Of a stretch of DNA of 36,239 nucleotides, positions 24,686-33,484 are shown piece after piece. The notes below the pieces were generated by a model. That model saw nothing but the letters and a program-made list of their open reading frames with translations, made no database searches and was not told the DNA's origin. The position numbers were made by a program, and so were the translations under genes. This stretch comes from Massilia frigida (lineage in GTDB: Bacteria; Pseudomonadota; Gammaproteobacteria; Burkholderiales; Burkholderiaceae_D). Position 1 is the first letter of the stretch, and every line of letters begins with the position of its first letter. The DNA is taken from the NCBI RefSeq assembly GCF_011682175.1, contig NZ_WHJG01000058.1, forward strand, positions 1 through 36,239. The letters run 5' to 3'.

Positions 24686-27454
24686 ATGATGGTGGAGACA
24701 AGAATGTCGCGGTCGATTCGTCTGATGTTTATTGGCGGTATCGCGCTGGGTATGCAGATGGCCAATGCGCAGACCGCAGGCGACAGCATTCAGAAAGTGG
24801 AAATCACCGGTTCGAGCATCAAGCGCGCCGAAGCGGAAACGATTTCGGTAGTCCAGACGCTCAGCCGCAAGGATATCGAGCAAACCGGTAAGACCTCGAT
24901 TGCCGAAGTCGTGCGCAGCATTTCCGCCGACAACAACGGCAGTATCAGCGGTTCCTTCACCACCGGCTTCGCCGGCAGCGCATCGGGCGTGTCCCTGCGC
25001 GGCCTGAGCGTGAGCTCGACCCTGGTGCTGATCAACGGCCGCCGCACCGCGCCGTACGGCTTTGGCGATGATGGCCAGCGCAGCTTCGTCGACTTGAATT
25101 CGATCCCGCTCGACGCGGTCGATCGCATCGACATCCTGAAAGACGGCGCCTCGGCCATTTACGGCTCGGACGCGATTGCCGGCGTGGTCAACGTGATCCT
25201 GCGCCAGAACTACGTGGGTAAAACCATTTCCGCCAGCGCCGGCACCTCCGGCGAGCGCGACGGCAACGTCACCAGCATGTCGGGCGCGATCGGCTTTGGC
25301 GACCTGGACAAGGACAAGTTCAACGTCTTCGCCACCCTCGACGCGAAACAACAGAAAAAGATCGATCAAAACAGCCGCAAGGACTGGATCGGCCAGGCTG
25401 ACGCCCGTCCATGGGGCGGCCGCGACCAGCGCGCCGGCCACATCACCGCGGGCAATGCCGGCGGCAGCAATTTCCTCGGCACCCTGCGCCCATTGAAGGC
25501 GGACGGCTCCGTTGGCGGTAACGTCGCCAGCAGGCCAGGCAGCTGCGATGCGATCAACCTCGATCCAAAAGCCGGCACGGCGGGCGACAACAGCCGCGGC
25601 GGTTGCATGTGGGATCCGATCGATTACGCCACCATCCAGCCAGAAACCAAGAACCTGAACCTGTTCATGCGCGGTACCCTGGCGCTCGGCGAAACCACCC
25701 GCGCCTACACCGAAGTGGGCGTGTTCAAGTCGGAAGCGAGCACCTACACTACGCCGTCGGGCCTGACCGGCGCCGGCTTCGACCTGGTCCATTCACGCGT
25801 CAACAACACCAATAGCGGACCGGACCAGCTGGTGATGCCGGCCAACCATCCGGACAATTTCCTCGGCGTGGCAGCACGCCCGCGCTGGGTCGACGCATCG
25901 CGTCCGCGCGCCTCCGACATCGAAACCACGGTCACCCGCGTGCTGGCCGGCGTCAAGGGCAACATCGCCGACTGGGATTACGACACCGGCGTGTTGTACG
26001 CGGAAAGCAAGACCGACAAAACGCAGAATGGCTACTACCGCACCAGCGCGATGCGCACGGCGCTCAACAATGGCACCTTCCGTATGGGCCAGGGCGCCAT
26101 CAACTCGCCGGAAGTGCTGGCGCTGATCTCGCCGACCTTGTACACCAGCGGCGTGACGAAAAGCACCTCGCTCGACTTCAAGGCATCGCGCGAGCTGTTC
26201 GAGCTGCCGGGTGGCAAGATGGGCATCGCGGTCGGTGCAGAGTACCGCAAGGAAAAGACCGACAGCCAGGCAACGCCGTACACCGACGTCAACGATATCG
26301 CCGGCCTCGGCTATTCGGCATCGAAGGGTTCGCGCAATGTCGCCGCGCTGTACACCGAGCTGGCCGTGCCGGTGCTCAAATCGGTGGAACTGCAGTTCGC
26401 GCTGCGTACCGATGATTACTCCGATTATGGCCGTTCGACGACGCCAAAAGTCGGCTTCAAGTTCACCCCGATCTCGACCCTGGCATTCCGCGGTACCTAT
26501 GCGGAAGGTTTCCGTGCACCGAGCGCGGCGGAAAACGGCGACAGCGCGGTGGCGGCCTTCACGACCGTCGCCAACGATCCGATCCGTTGCCCGGTCACCA
26601 AGTTGACGGCCGATTGCTCGACCCAATCGGTAGGCGCCATCACTGTCGGCAACAAGAACATCAAGCCGGAAGAATCGAAGAGCTACAGCCTGGGCATGGT
26701 GCTCGAACCGATCAAGAACGTGAATCTGTCGCTGGATCTGTGGCAAATCGTGCGTAACGGCGAAATCAACGGTGCCGATCCTGGGGCTGTCGTCGAGAAC
26801 CCGGCCGGCTACCCGACTGCGCAAATCGTGCGCGGCGAAGCGACCACCAACTTCCCGAACCTGCCAGGCCAGATCCTGATGGTCACGGCGCCGTACCTGA
26901 ACGCCGGCAAGACCAAAACCAACGGTGTTGATGTCGACCTGCGCGCCCGTTACAACATGGGCACCAGCGGCAAGCTGAGCTCGGGCGTGACGCTGACCTA
27001 CATGAAAGAGTTCACCCGTACCAACGCCGACGGCACGGTACTGGAATTCGCCGGCACCCACGGCGACACCAACCTGTCCGGTAACGGCGGCACGCCGAAG
27101 ACCAAGGTCCGCTTCACCATGGGTTGGGAAAATGGCCCGTTCCAGCTGACCGGCAACGTCAACTACGTCAGCAGCATCAGCAACACTAACCAGGTTGGCG
27201 GCGAGTGCCTGGATGTGGATGAAAACGACGTTGCGCTGCTGAACTGCCGCATTGCCTCGTTCACCACCATGGACACCTTCGGCAAATGGGCTGTTTCGAA
27301 GAACTTTGAGCTGACCGCATCGATCAGCAACCTGTTCAACAAAAAAGCACCGCTGGATGTGCAGACCTACGGCCGCATCAACTACAATCCGTCGCTGCAC
27401 CAGACGGGCGCGGTTGGCCGTTACTTCACGCTGGCAGGACGCTACACGTTCTAA
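24686..27454 (+). CDS. TonB-dependent outer-membrane receptor
   Basis: About 922 aa. Start chosen at 24686 because GAGGAG (24673-24678) sits 7 nt upstream; further ATGs at 24623 and 24671 lack such a site. The signal peptide ends MANAQTA. The plug domain (~residues 35-170) opens with QKVEITGSSIKRAEAET and has GVSLRGL, NGRRTAPYG and DAVDRIDILKDGASAIYGSDAIAGVVN. A ~22-strand barrel follows and ends in YFTLAGRYTF with the terminal Phe used by BamA. The ITGSSIKR opening is common in TonB receptors for peptides, glycans or aromatics in Oxalobacteraceae and Xanthomonadales. There is no FecA-type signalling extension. Not clearly a siderophore receptor, and it is 13 kb from the biosynthetic locus. 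Confidence 0.92.
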   Translation: MMVETRMSRSIRLMFIGGIALGMQMANAQTAGDSIQKVEITGSSIKRAEAETISVVQTLSRKDIEQTGKTSIAEVVRSISADNNGSISGSFTTGFAGSASGVSLRGLSVSSTLVLINGRRTAPYGFGDDGQRSFVDLNSIPLDAVDRIDILKDGASAIYGSDAIAGVVNVILRQNYVGKTISASAGTSGERDGNVTSMSGAIGFGDLDKDKFNVFATLDAKQQKKIDQNSRKDWIGQADARPWGGRDQRAGHITAGNAGGSNFLGTLRPLKADGSVGGNVASRPGSCDAINLDPKAGTAGDNSRGGCMWDPIDYATIQPETKNLNLFMRGTLALGETTRAYTEVGVFKSEASTYTTPSGLTGAGFDLVHSRVNNTNSGPDQLVMPANHPDNFLGVAARPRWVDASRPRASDIETTVTRVLAGVKGNIADWDYDTGVLYAESKTDKTQNGYYRTSAMRTALNNGTFRMGQGAINSPEVLALISPTLYTSGVTKSTSLDFKASRELFELPGGKMGIAVGAEYRKEKTDSQATPYTDVNDIAGLGYSASKGSRNVAALYTELAVPVLKSVELQFALRTDDYSDYGRSTTPKVGFKFTPISTLAFRGTYAEGFRAPSAAENGDSAVAAFTTVANDPIRCPVTKLTADCSTQSVGAITVGNKNIKPEESKSYSLGMVLEPIKNVNLSLDLWQIVRNGEINGADPGAVVENPAGYPTAQIVRGEATTNFPNLPGQILMVTAPYLNAGKTKTNGVDVDLRARYNMGTSGKLSSGVTLTYMKEFTRTNADGTVLEFAGTHGDTNLSGNGGTPKTKVRFTMGWENGPFQLTGNVNYVSSISNTNQVGGECLDVDENDVALLNCRIASFTTMDTFGKWAVSKNFELTASISNLFNKKAPLDVQTYGRINYNPSLHQTGAVGRYFTLAGRYTF

Positions 27455-27486
27455 TAGTTAGTTAGTTAGTTAGTTAGTCAGTCAGT
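27455..27486 (+). repeat. tetranucleotide microsatellite, six TAGT then two CAGT units
   Basis: Directly after the TAA stop of the TonB receptor there are six perfect TAGT units (27455-27478) followed by two CAGT units. The repeat also puts TAG stops in the receptor frame. Copy number could vary by slippage, but because it is beyond the stop it would not switch the receptor frame. Confidence 0.9.
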
Positions 27487-27492
27487 CGTAGC

Positions 27493-27553
27493 GCAGCCGG
27501 ACCGGCTGCCGTCCACCCTGCCGGGTGAGACGGCGGTTGCTCCGGCTTTTTTT
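27493..27553 (+). terminator. intrinsic terminator of the TonB receptor gene
   Basis: Two hairpins precede a T-run at 27547-27553: GCAGCCGG/CCGGCTGC (27493-27509) and GCCGTCCACCC/GGGTGAGACGGC with a one-base bulge (~27508-27534). An outer pairing AGCCGGA/TCCGGCT can also close the whole structure directly before the T-run. Confidence 0.8.
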
Positions 27554-27608
27554 CATTTCGTCAAACAGATTTCTAGGAGCGCTCGCATGGCTGCATGGCA
27601 GTTTGATC

Positions 27609-28124
27609 ATGGCGCATGAACGCATCGCGTTTCCCATGCCGGCCTCGTGCGAGGTGGTGTTCGACGTCTTTCACTACCATCGCTGGCGTGCGCGCTGGGA
27701 CAGCCTGGTGTCGCACACCGAGGTCGATGGCGGCGCGCCTTGCCCCAGTGTCGGCGCGGTCAGTGAAAATGTCGGCGGCGGCTTGCTGCGCGCGCTGTCG
27801 ATGCGCACCGAGTTCGTCAGTTACCAGCGCCCGCGCCTGGCGGCGGCGCGCATGCTTGGCACGTCCTTCCCATTTTCCAGGTGGGCGGCCTCGATGAAAC
27901 ATGAGCCCGCTGTCGGCGGTGGCTCGGTCCTGGTCTACACCTACAATATCGAAGCCGGTCCGCGCGTGCTGCGCTGGCTGATCGAGCCGGTGGTGCAGCA
28001 TGTCTTCCGGCGCCAGACCATCAAGCGCTTCGAGCGCATGCGCGCTTTCCTGTCCACCAACGCCGCCGAGGTGGAAGCGTGGCAGCGCGGCTATCACAGC
28101 ACTGGCTCGACCGATTCACAGTGA
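27609..28124 (+). CDS. SRPBCC (START/polyketide-cyclase-like) family protein
   Basis: 171 aa from the ATG at 27609. Begins MAHERIAFPMPASCEVVFDVFHYHRWRARWD, the usual first strand and helix of the SRPBCC hydrophobic-pocket fold, and ends with RQTIKRFERMRAFLS, the long C-terminal helix. No catalytic motif; ligand unknown. A good AGGAG lies 27573-27578 but is better placed for an out-of-frame ATG at 27587, which would give a 10-codon leader peptide overlapping this start. Likely functions alone, in the gap between the TonB receptor and comM. Confidence 0.75.
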   Translation: MAHERIAFPMPASCEVVFDVFHYHRWRARWDSLVSHTEVDGGAPCPSVGAVSENVGGGLLRALSMRTEFVSYQRPRLAAARMLGTSFPFSRWAASMKHEPAVGGGSVLVYTYNIEAGPRVLRWLIEPVVQHVFRRQTIKRFERMRAFLSTNAAEVEAWQRGYHSTGSTDSQ

Positions 28125-28173
28125 GGGTGGCGGGTACGCGCGCGGCATGCCAACGGCGCGCCACGGCGCCCGC

Positions 28174-28832
28174 TCAGGGTTCGCGCAAGCCGCGCCGCAG
28201 CTGGATCGCTTCTGAAATGTGATCGGCAAGAATGACCGGCGCGTCGGCCAGGTCGGCAATGGTGCGCGCCACTTTCAGCACCCGGTGATACACGCGCGCC
28301 GACCAGTTCAAGTGCAGCATGGCCTTGCGCAGCAACAGTTCGCCGGATTGGTCCAGGCGGCAATGGCGCTCCACCTCGCCCGTGATCAGCGCCTGGTTCG
28401 GCTTGCCCTGGCGTGCCAGCTGGCGCTGGTGGGCCAGCGCCACGCGCGCCGCGATCACGCTGCTCGCTTCGCCATCGGCATCGGCCAGCAGGGTATCTGG
28501 CTGCAGCGCCGCCACTTCGATCTGGATATCGATGCGGTCGAGCAATGGTCCGGAAATCCGGCCCTGGTAGCGCAGCACCGCGTCGCTGGTGCAATCGCAC
28601 TTGCCCGAGGGATGGCCGAGAAAGCCGCAGGGGCAAGGGTTCATCGCCGCGATGAGCTGGAAGCGCGCCGGAAAATCGGACTGGCGCGCCGCGCGCGAAA
28701 TCGTCACCCGGCCCGACTCCATCGGCTGGCGCAGCACTTCCAATACACGCCGGTCGAATTCCGGCAGCTCGTCCAGAAACAGCACGCCGCAATGGGCGAG
28801 CGAAATTTCGCCCGGGCGCGGCACCGCGCCGC
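28174..28832 (-). pseudogene. comM: comM 3' portion, interrupted by a Tn7-like transposon
   Basis: Encodes the C-terminal ~219 residues of ComM/YifB, a AAA+ helicase for branch migration during natural transformation. Visible: GAVPRPGEISLAHCGVLFLDELPEF (Walker B), an arginine-finger and sensor region, and the zinc cysteine cluster in PCPCGFLGHPSGKCDC, then LLDRIDIQIEV and the C-terminal ARVYHRVLKVARTIADL. The intact protein is about 500 aa. Upstream of codon GGC-GCG-GTG the frame runs straight into the transposon end at 28833. The 5' half with Walker A should lie beyond the right edge of the window. The insertion cuts within the conserved GGG-A-V/I-P segment. The gene is almost certainly inactive while the element is present. 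Confidence 0.9.
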
Positions 28833-28841
28833 TGTCAATTC

Positions 28842-28918
28842 CATCAAAATATGCGACTCAAAGTCCTTGACTTCATAGGCAAGTGTCGTCAATATTACAT
28901 CAAATAACGCGACCAAAA
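28842..28918 (+). repeat. transposon-end direct repeats (probable TnsB binding sites)
   Basis: Two imperfect direct repeats, 28842-28862 and 28898-28918, share CATCAAA, then GCGAC, then AAA (16 of 21 positions identical), 56 bp apart. Both are preceded by GTCAAT a few bases before (28834 and 28888). Shorter relatives with ACGACTGGAT occur at 28931 and 28961, overlapping the tnsA start. Repeated ~20-bp sites at each end are characteristic of Tn7-like elements. Confidence 0.65.
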
Positions 28919-28940
28919 ATACCATTAAACACGACTGGAT

Positions 28941-29627
28941 ATGGAAAAACACGAGATTACGCGACTGGATGCGCTGAGCCCGGCACGCTTGCTATCGACG
29001 AGCCGTCGATCGTTGACTGGCCGTGTCCGTGTCGAGTCTGGAAACGCCGTGGGGTTCGAGTCTTCCTTGGAGCGGGACTGGCTGATCTGTCTGGATTTTG
29101 ACCCTAACGTTCAGCTGATTCTCGAGCAGCCTTTTTCGTTGACGTATGCAGTTGATGGGGGCGAGCGTCGATACACGCCCGACGTCCTTGCGCAATTTCG
29201 AGAGCAAAACGGGGTCGTGCCTGTGGTCGTGTATGAAGTGAAGCCGGTTGAAGTGCTGCGTCTGGAGTGGCAGAAATTTCAACGGCGGTTTCGTGAGGCC
29301 GTGCGCTTCTGTCGGGAGCGGGACTGGCGCTTCAAGATCGTGACTGAAAAGCACATTCGAACGCCGTACCTGCAAAACGCCAAGTTTCTGCGGAAATATC
29401 GCGGCAATCCGGTTCAGCAGATGTACAAGGATCAGCTGTCGTACAGTTTGAAGGGATTGGGTTCCACTACGCCTCAAGCACTCTTGGCACTTTCCTACCT
29501 GGAAGATGAAAAGAAGATGGCCGCCCTGACTGAGCTGTGGCGGATGGTCGCGACAGGCGAGATTTCAACGAGCCTGGACAAGCCGCTAACGATGCATTCC
29601 CCTATCTGGAAAAGCTCATGGGCGTGA
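28941..29627 (+). CDS. tnsA: TnsA-family endonuclease (Tn7-like)
   Basis: 228 aa. Cleaves the 5' ends of the element together with TnsB so that it moves by cut-and-paste. PD-(D/E)xK-like catalytic set: E44 in SSLERDW, D81 in YTPD and E99-V-K101 in YEVKP. In Tn7 TnsA the equivalents are E63, D114 and Q130-x-K132. The domain is followed by a C-terminal helical segment thought to bind TnsC. The only ATG in a suitable place is at 28941, where weak GGA lies upstream and the short terminal repeats overlap the start, so TnsB binding may repress it. Overlaps tnsB by 10 nt. Confidence 0.88.
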   Translation: MEKHEITRLDALSPARLLSTSRRSLTGRVRVESGNAVGFESSLERDWLICLDFDPNVQLILEQPFSLTYAVDGGERRYTPDVLAQFREQNGVVPVVVYEVKPVEVLRLEWQKFQRRFREAVRFCRERDWRFKIVTEKHIRTPYLQNAKFLRKYRGNPVQQMYKDQLSYSLKGLGSTTPQALLALSYLEDEKKMAALTELWRMVATGEISTSLDKPLTMHSPIWKSSWA

Positions 29628-31525
29628 ACATCGTGCATAAAGCCTTTTTTGCGGCAGAGCCGGGCCAGGTGGTGACGTCGAGCGGTCGCCAGTACCGTAT
29701 TACCCATCTCGTTTCGATCGACAGTGTATTCGCCACGGATCTTCTCACTGGGGACAGCGCACGCTTGCGAGTTGATACGCTGCAGCCAGTTCATCCGGAT
29801 GAAGAGGCACCAAGTACCATACCGTCCGCAAAAGATATTGCTCAGTATAGCGACAAGGAATGGGCAGAGGCGCAAAGACGGTTCCAGGCGATCAAACCGC
29901 TTCTAGATAACCCCGTACGGTCCAGGACCGATGCTGAGATGATCGCCGCCCAACATGGAGTACATGCTGCAACTCTTTACAAGTGGCTAAAGACGTATCA
30001 GGAAGCTGGTCACGTATCGGCTCTTGTGCCAACAAAACGTGGCCGGCGCGTCGGGGTTAAGCTGCTAACTTCCGAACAGGAAAAGCTGATCGAGACTGTG
30101 ATCGAAGACGAGTTTCTTACCAAGCAACGAAACAAGCCGCAACATATAGTCGAGGAAGTCGAGCGACGTGCTCGGCTCGCGAAAATTGCGGCACCGCACC
30201 CGAACACAGTGCGCAATCGTATCAAGGCGCTGTGCATTCGTGACACGCTGCGTCGTCGTGGGCACCGCGAAACGGCGCGCAACATGTACGAGCCCATCCT
30301 CGGGGAGTTCCCGGGGGCAGATTTTCCCCTTTCGGTGGTGCAGATCGATCACACCCCAGCAGACATTATCCTGGTCGACGAAGCACACCGGCGCCCGATC
30401 GGCCGCCCATGGCTGACCCTTGCTATCGACACCTGGAGCCGGATGGTGGTGGGACTCTACATCACGTTCGAAAAGCCGAGCTCGACATCTGTTGGCATGT
30501 GCGTTTCGAATGCGATCTGTTCAAAGCGGGAATACCTTGCTGGACTTGGCGTCAGTGGCGAGTGGCCGGTATGGGGAGTCATGAATACGATCCATGTGGA
30601 CAATGCGAAAGAATTCCGGGGCGCTGTTCTAGAACGAGGATGCGAGGAATACGGCATTGATCTGCAATGGCGGCCAGTGCTGCGCCCGCATTACGGTGGA
30701 CACATTGAACGACTCATGGGAACGATGGCCAACCAAATCCGAAAATGGCCTGGCGCTACGTTCTCGAATACCGCAGAACGAAAAGGATACAACTCTGAAG
30801 CCGAAGCTGCATTGACCCTTTCCGAGTTCGAACACCTCGTCGTCGACTTCATTGTGAACGTCTACCATCAACGCAAGCACAGCGAATTGGGTATGCCCCC
30901 GCGGCGGAAGTGGGAGCTGGGAATTCTTGGCGACGCAACTACGCCTGGTGTTGGCATTCCCCCAGTACCCGAAAATCCTGCCAGACTACAGCTCGACTTT
31001 ATGCCGTTCTTCGAGCGCTCAGTTCAGCAGTATGGTATCCAGATCGACCTTATAAATTATTACGACAAGGTTCTGAACCCTTACATCAACACTACCGACC
31101 CGGACAACGATAAAAAGCGCCGCCAATTTCTCATTCGTCGCGATCCGCGCGACATTAGCAAGATCTATTTCTTTGATCCTCTCAGCAATGCCTATGTTCC
31201 GATCGCGTATCGTGATATCGGCCACCCGGCCATGAGCGCATGGGAATTAAAGGAGGTGCAGCGTGTGTTACGCGAGCAAGGGCAAAAAGATGTTGATGAG
31301 AACAGGATATTCGAAGCACTCGGTCGGATGAGGACCATCGTCGAGAACGCTCTGCATAAGACCAAGGCAGCTCGACGCCAAGCGACGCGCAACCCGACAA
31401 AAGTCAGGACGGCGGACAAGCCGGCTATGCCGGCGCCTGTGGAGAATGTCGGGCAGCCATCAATTGAAGAGGATTTGTTCGCGCTACCTGTTGTTCCCTT
31501 TGAAGACTTGGCGGTGTCCCGATGA
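29618..31525 (+). CDS. tnsB: TnsB-family DDE transposase
   Basis: 635 aa. RNase H-fold integrase with DDE set D244 (VVQIDHTP), D328 (TIHVDNAKEF) and E364 (GGHIERLMG). N-terminal helix-turn-helix DNA-binding region around residues 100-215 and a C-terminal beta-barrel/tail of about 220 residues (Mu_C type). Makes the 3' end cuts and strand joining. The start at 29618 is chosen over a longer frame to 29537 because GGAAAA lies just upstream and the overlap with tnsA (10 nt) is the usual kind. The very C-terminus (DLFALPVVPFEDL) is a plausible TnsC-contact tail. Followed by tnsC with a 4-nt ATGA overlap. Confidence 0.93.
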   Translation: MGVNIVHKAFFAAEPGQVVTSSGRQYRITHLVSIDSVFATDLLTGDSARLRVDTLQPVHPDEEAPSTIPSAKDIAQYSDKEWAEAQRRFQAIKPLLDNPVRSRTDAEMIAAQHGVHAATLYKWLKTYQEAGHVSALVPTKRGRRVGVKLLTSEQEKLIETVIEDEFLTKQRNKPQHIVEEVERRARLAKIAAPHPNTVRNRIKALCIRDTLRRRGHRETARNMYEPILGEFPGADFPLSVVQIDHTPADIILVDEAHRRPIGRPWLTLAIDTWSRMVVGLYITFEKPSSTSVGMCVSNAICSKREYLAGLGVSGEWPVWGVMNTIHVDNAKEFRGAVLERGCEEYGIDLQWRPVLRPHYGGHIERLMGTMANQIRKWPGATFSNTAERKGYNSEAEAALTLSEFEHLVVDFIVNVYHQRKHSELGMPPRRKWELGILGDATTPGVGIPPVPENPARLQLDFMPFFERSVQQYGIQIDLINYYDKVLNPYINTTDPDNDKKRRQFLIRRDPRDISKIYFFDPLSNAYVPIAYRDIGHPAMSAWELKEVQRVLREQGQKDVDENRIFEALGRMRTIVENALHKTKAARRQATRNPTKVRTADKPAMPAPVENVGQPSIEEDLFALPVVPFEDLAVSR

Positions 31526-32409
31526 GCGGCCGCGCGCATCTGGCACCTGAAATCGTGCCTATTCTTGAGCTGACAACTGATGAACGTATCGAGGCGTGCA
31601 ATCTGGACCGATGGATCGGCTATACCCGCGCACAGCAGATTATGCAGCAGCTCGATCAGCTCTTGCTGTACCCGAGGACGCTTCGCATGCCAAACGTACT
31701 CATTGTGGGCCAAAGCGGAAATGGGAAGAGCTCGATTCTTGAGCGATTTTGCCATCGTCATCCAGTACAGGTAACGTCGACAGGAACACCCATTGCGCCT
31801 GTGCTGCATATATCGATGCCTGAAACCCCGGACGAAACGGAACTGTGGTCGCTGATCCTTTGGTCGTTGGGCATAAGTCATGGTGAGCGCGCGCCGGCGT
31901 CCATCAAAAAGCGGGAAGCAAAATCCGCGATGACATATGCGGGCATCCGTGTTTTGGCGATCGATGAATTCAACAACCTGACCTATGCTGGACGTCGCGC
32001 CGCCGATTTGCTCGCGCTCATCAAGGGCCTAAGCAACGATCTGAAAATTTCGATCGTCGCCGCTGGTACGCAGGCAGCGATCAACGCATTGAATTCCGAG
32101 CCCCAGATGAAGTCGCGCTTCGAACCTGCTGCCCTCGACAGATGGCGTCTGGATACTGACTACCTGCGTTTCCTCGCAAGCTATGAACGGTTTTTACCGT
32201 TGGCACAACCATCCAACCTGGCTTCCAGGGAGCTCGCTCCGGTCATCTACGGTATGGCCGGCGAAACCATCGGTGGAACAGTCAAGCTGCTAAAAGCCGC
32301 CGCAGTAAAAGCAATCCAACTCGGCCGCGAGCACATCGATACCGGTGTGCTCAAGAGTACAGACTTCGTGCGCAAAGATGGATGGGATGACGTGATGAGA
32401 CGGATATGA
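31522..32409 (+). CDS. tnsC: TnsC/TniB-family AAA+ ATPase
   Basis: 295 aa. Regulates target choice and recruits TnsA-TnsB. Walker A GQSGNGKS (63-70) and Walker B VLAIDEFNNL (D148, E149). Short TniB-like size rather than the ~555-aa Tn7 TnsC. The ATG overlaps the tnsB stop (ATGA). By analogy it forms a filament that is capped by TniQ and the target selector. Confidence 0.92.
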   Translation: MSGRAHLAPEIVPILELTTDERIEACNLDRWIGYTRAQQIMQQLDQLLLYPRTLRMPNVLIVGQSGNGKSSILERFCHRHPVQVTSTGTPIAPVLHISMPETPDETELWSLILWSLGISHGERAPASIKKREAKSAMTYAGIRVLAIDEFNNLTYAGRRAADLLALIKGLSNDLKISIVAAGTQAAINALNSEPQMKSRFEPAALDRWRLDTDYLRFLASYERFLPLAQPSNLASRELAPVIYGMAGETIGGTVKLLKAAAVKAIQLGREHIDTGVLKSTDFVRKDGWDDVMRRI

Positions 32410-32416
32410 CTCTCCC

Positions 32417-33484
32417 ATGCGCCTGCTCCCCGGACTAGTCGAGAACGAGCTATTGAGCTCGTATTTGGGACGCTGTGCTGCCATGCGCGGAACGAGCCTT
32501 TATCGATTTTCAAAAGCATGCTCTCCGGATTGGCCCGCTTGGTCTCGTGACCTCGACCGCGCGTGCGGCGATGTCGTACTGAACCAGATTGCTATTTGTA
32601 CTGGCGTGTCAGCTGGCCGGCTTAGGGAAGCGACGTTAGAGGCGGTCGCTCGACCGTTGCAGTCGCGCTGTCGGACAGGCACGGGGGTGACGCCCTTCAT
32701 CAACGCGATCGGCCTGCGCAGCTGTACTGCCAGGCGCCTATACGGTTTGCAGTTCTGCCCCGCCTGTCTGTCCGAAAGTCCCGTGTTTCTGCGCGATTGG
32801 AGAATGTCATTTGTCACGGTGTGCGAAAAACATAAAACGTCATTGCTGGACCGTTGCCCGCATTGCAGCAGTCCAGCCATCCCTGGGTGGCGGTCGAGCA
32901 TCCTGGTACGCTGTTGGGCATGTGGCGCGTGGCTCAAGAACGCTCGTCCGGGCGGGCAAGCTGACCATATGGAGTTCATGTTGAGGGCACAAGGTTTGCT
33001 CTTGAAGGCAGTCCACGCTAATCCGGTTGAGTTCAGCAATTTGCACGTCGCAGGTACCGAATTCATCGAAGGGGCCGTCATTTTGCTGCGGGTGTTGAAA
33101 GGGCACATTCGTGGACCTATACAAGTGGAAGGGTGGGACGGAGCGCCGGCTCTGGGTCAACGTATCGAGATGCTTGGAGTTCGGGAACGCTTCACGTGGT
33201 TTTCCTTTCTCGGCTGGCTATTGGCTGACTGGCCTGACAATTTCGCAAAGGTAGCAAAGGAGGTATCGCTGACGCAGGTTCCATTTGAGTCTGGCACTCC
33301 CCTACCTCGCTGGCTTGATGTCTGCGTCCAAGCCCTTCCACCGCGACGACGGGCTCGCAAGTGCCGATGGACTTCTGCACTGGTCAATGAGGTTCGGCGT
33401 GTTGAACGTCTTGGCCGCGCGACGTACCGGTCTGATCGAGCGGAGGTGCTATTGAGCGCAGCAAGGAGTCGACGTGGGTCTTGA
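32417..33484 (+). CDS. tniQ: TniQ-family target-selection adaptor
   Basis: 355 aa. N-terminal TniQ domain opens LLPGLVENELLSSYLGR. Zinc-binding segments follow: CPACLSES (~115), VCEKH (~134), RCPHCSS (~145) and RCWACGAW (~162). The C-terminal half (~200-355) is helix-rich, about the length of short TniQ proteins and much shorter than TnsD of Tn7 (~508 aa), so it probably links TnsC to another targeting protein. It starts 7 nt after tnsC and overlaps the next gene by 11 nt. Confidence 0.9.
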   Translation: MRLLPGLVENELLSSYLGRCAAMRGTSLYRFSKACSPDWPAWSRDLDRACGDVVLNQIAICTGVSAGRLREATLEAVARPLQSRCRTGTGVTPFINAIGLRSCTARRLYGLQFCPACLSESPVFLRDWRMSFVTVCEKHKTSLLDRCPHCSSPAIPGWRSSILVRCWACGAWLKNARPGGQADHMEFMLRAQGLLLKAVHANPVEFSNLHVAGTEFIEGAVILLRVLKGHIRGPIQVEGWDGAPALGQRIEMLGVRERFTWFSFLGWLLADWPDNFAKVAKEVSLTQVPFESGTPLPRWLDVCVQALPPRRRARKCRWTSALVNEVRRVERLGRATYRSDRAEVLLSAARSRRGS

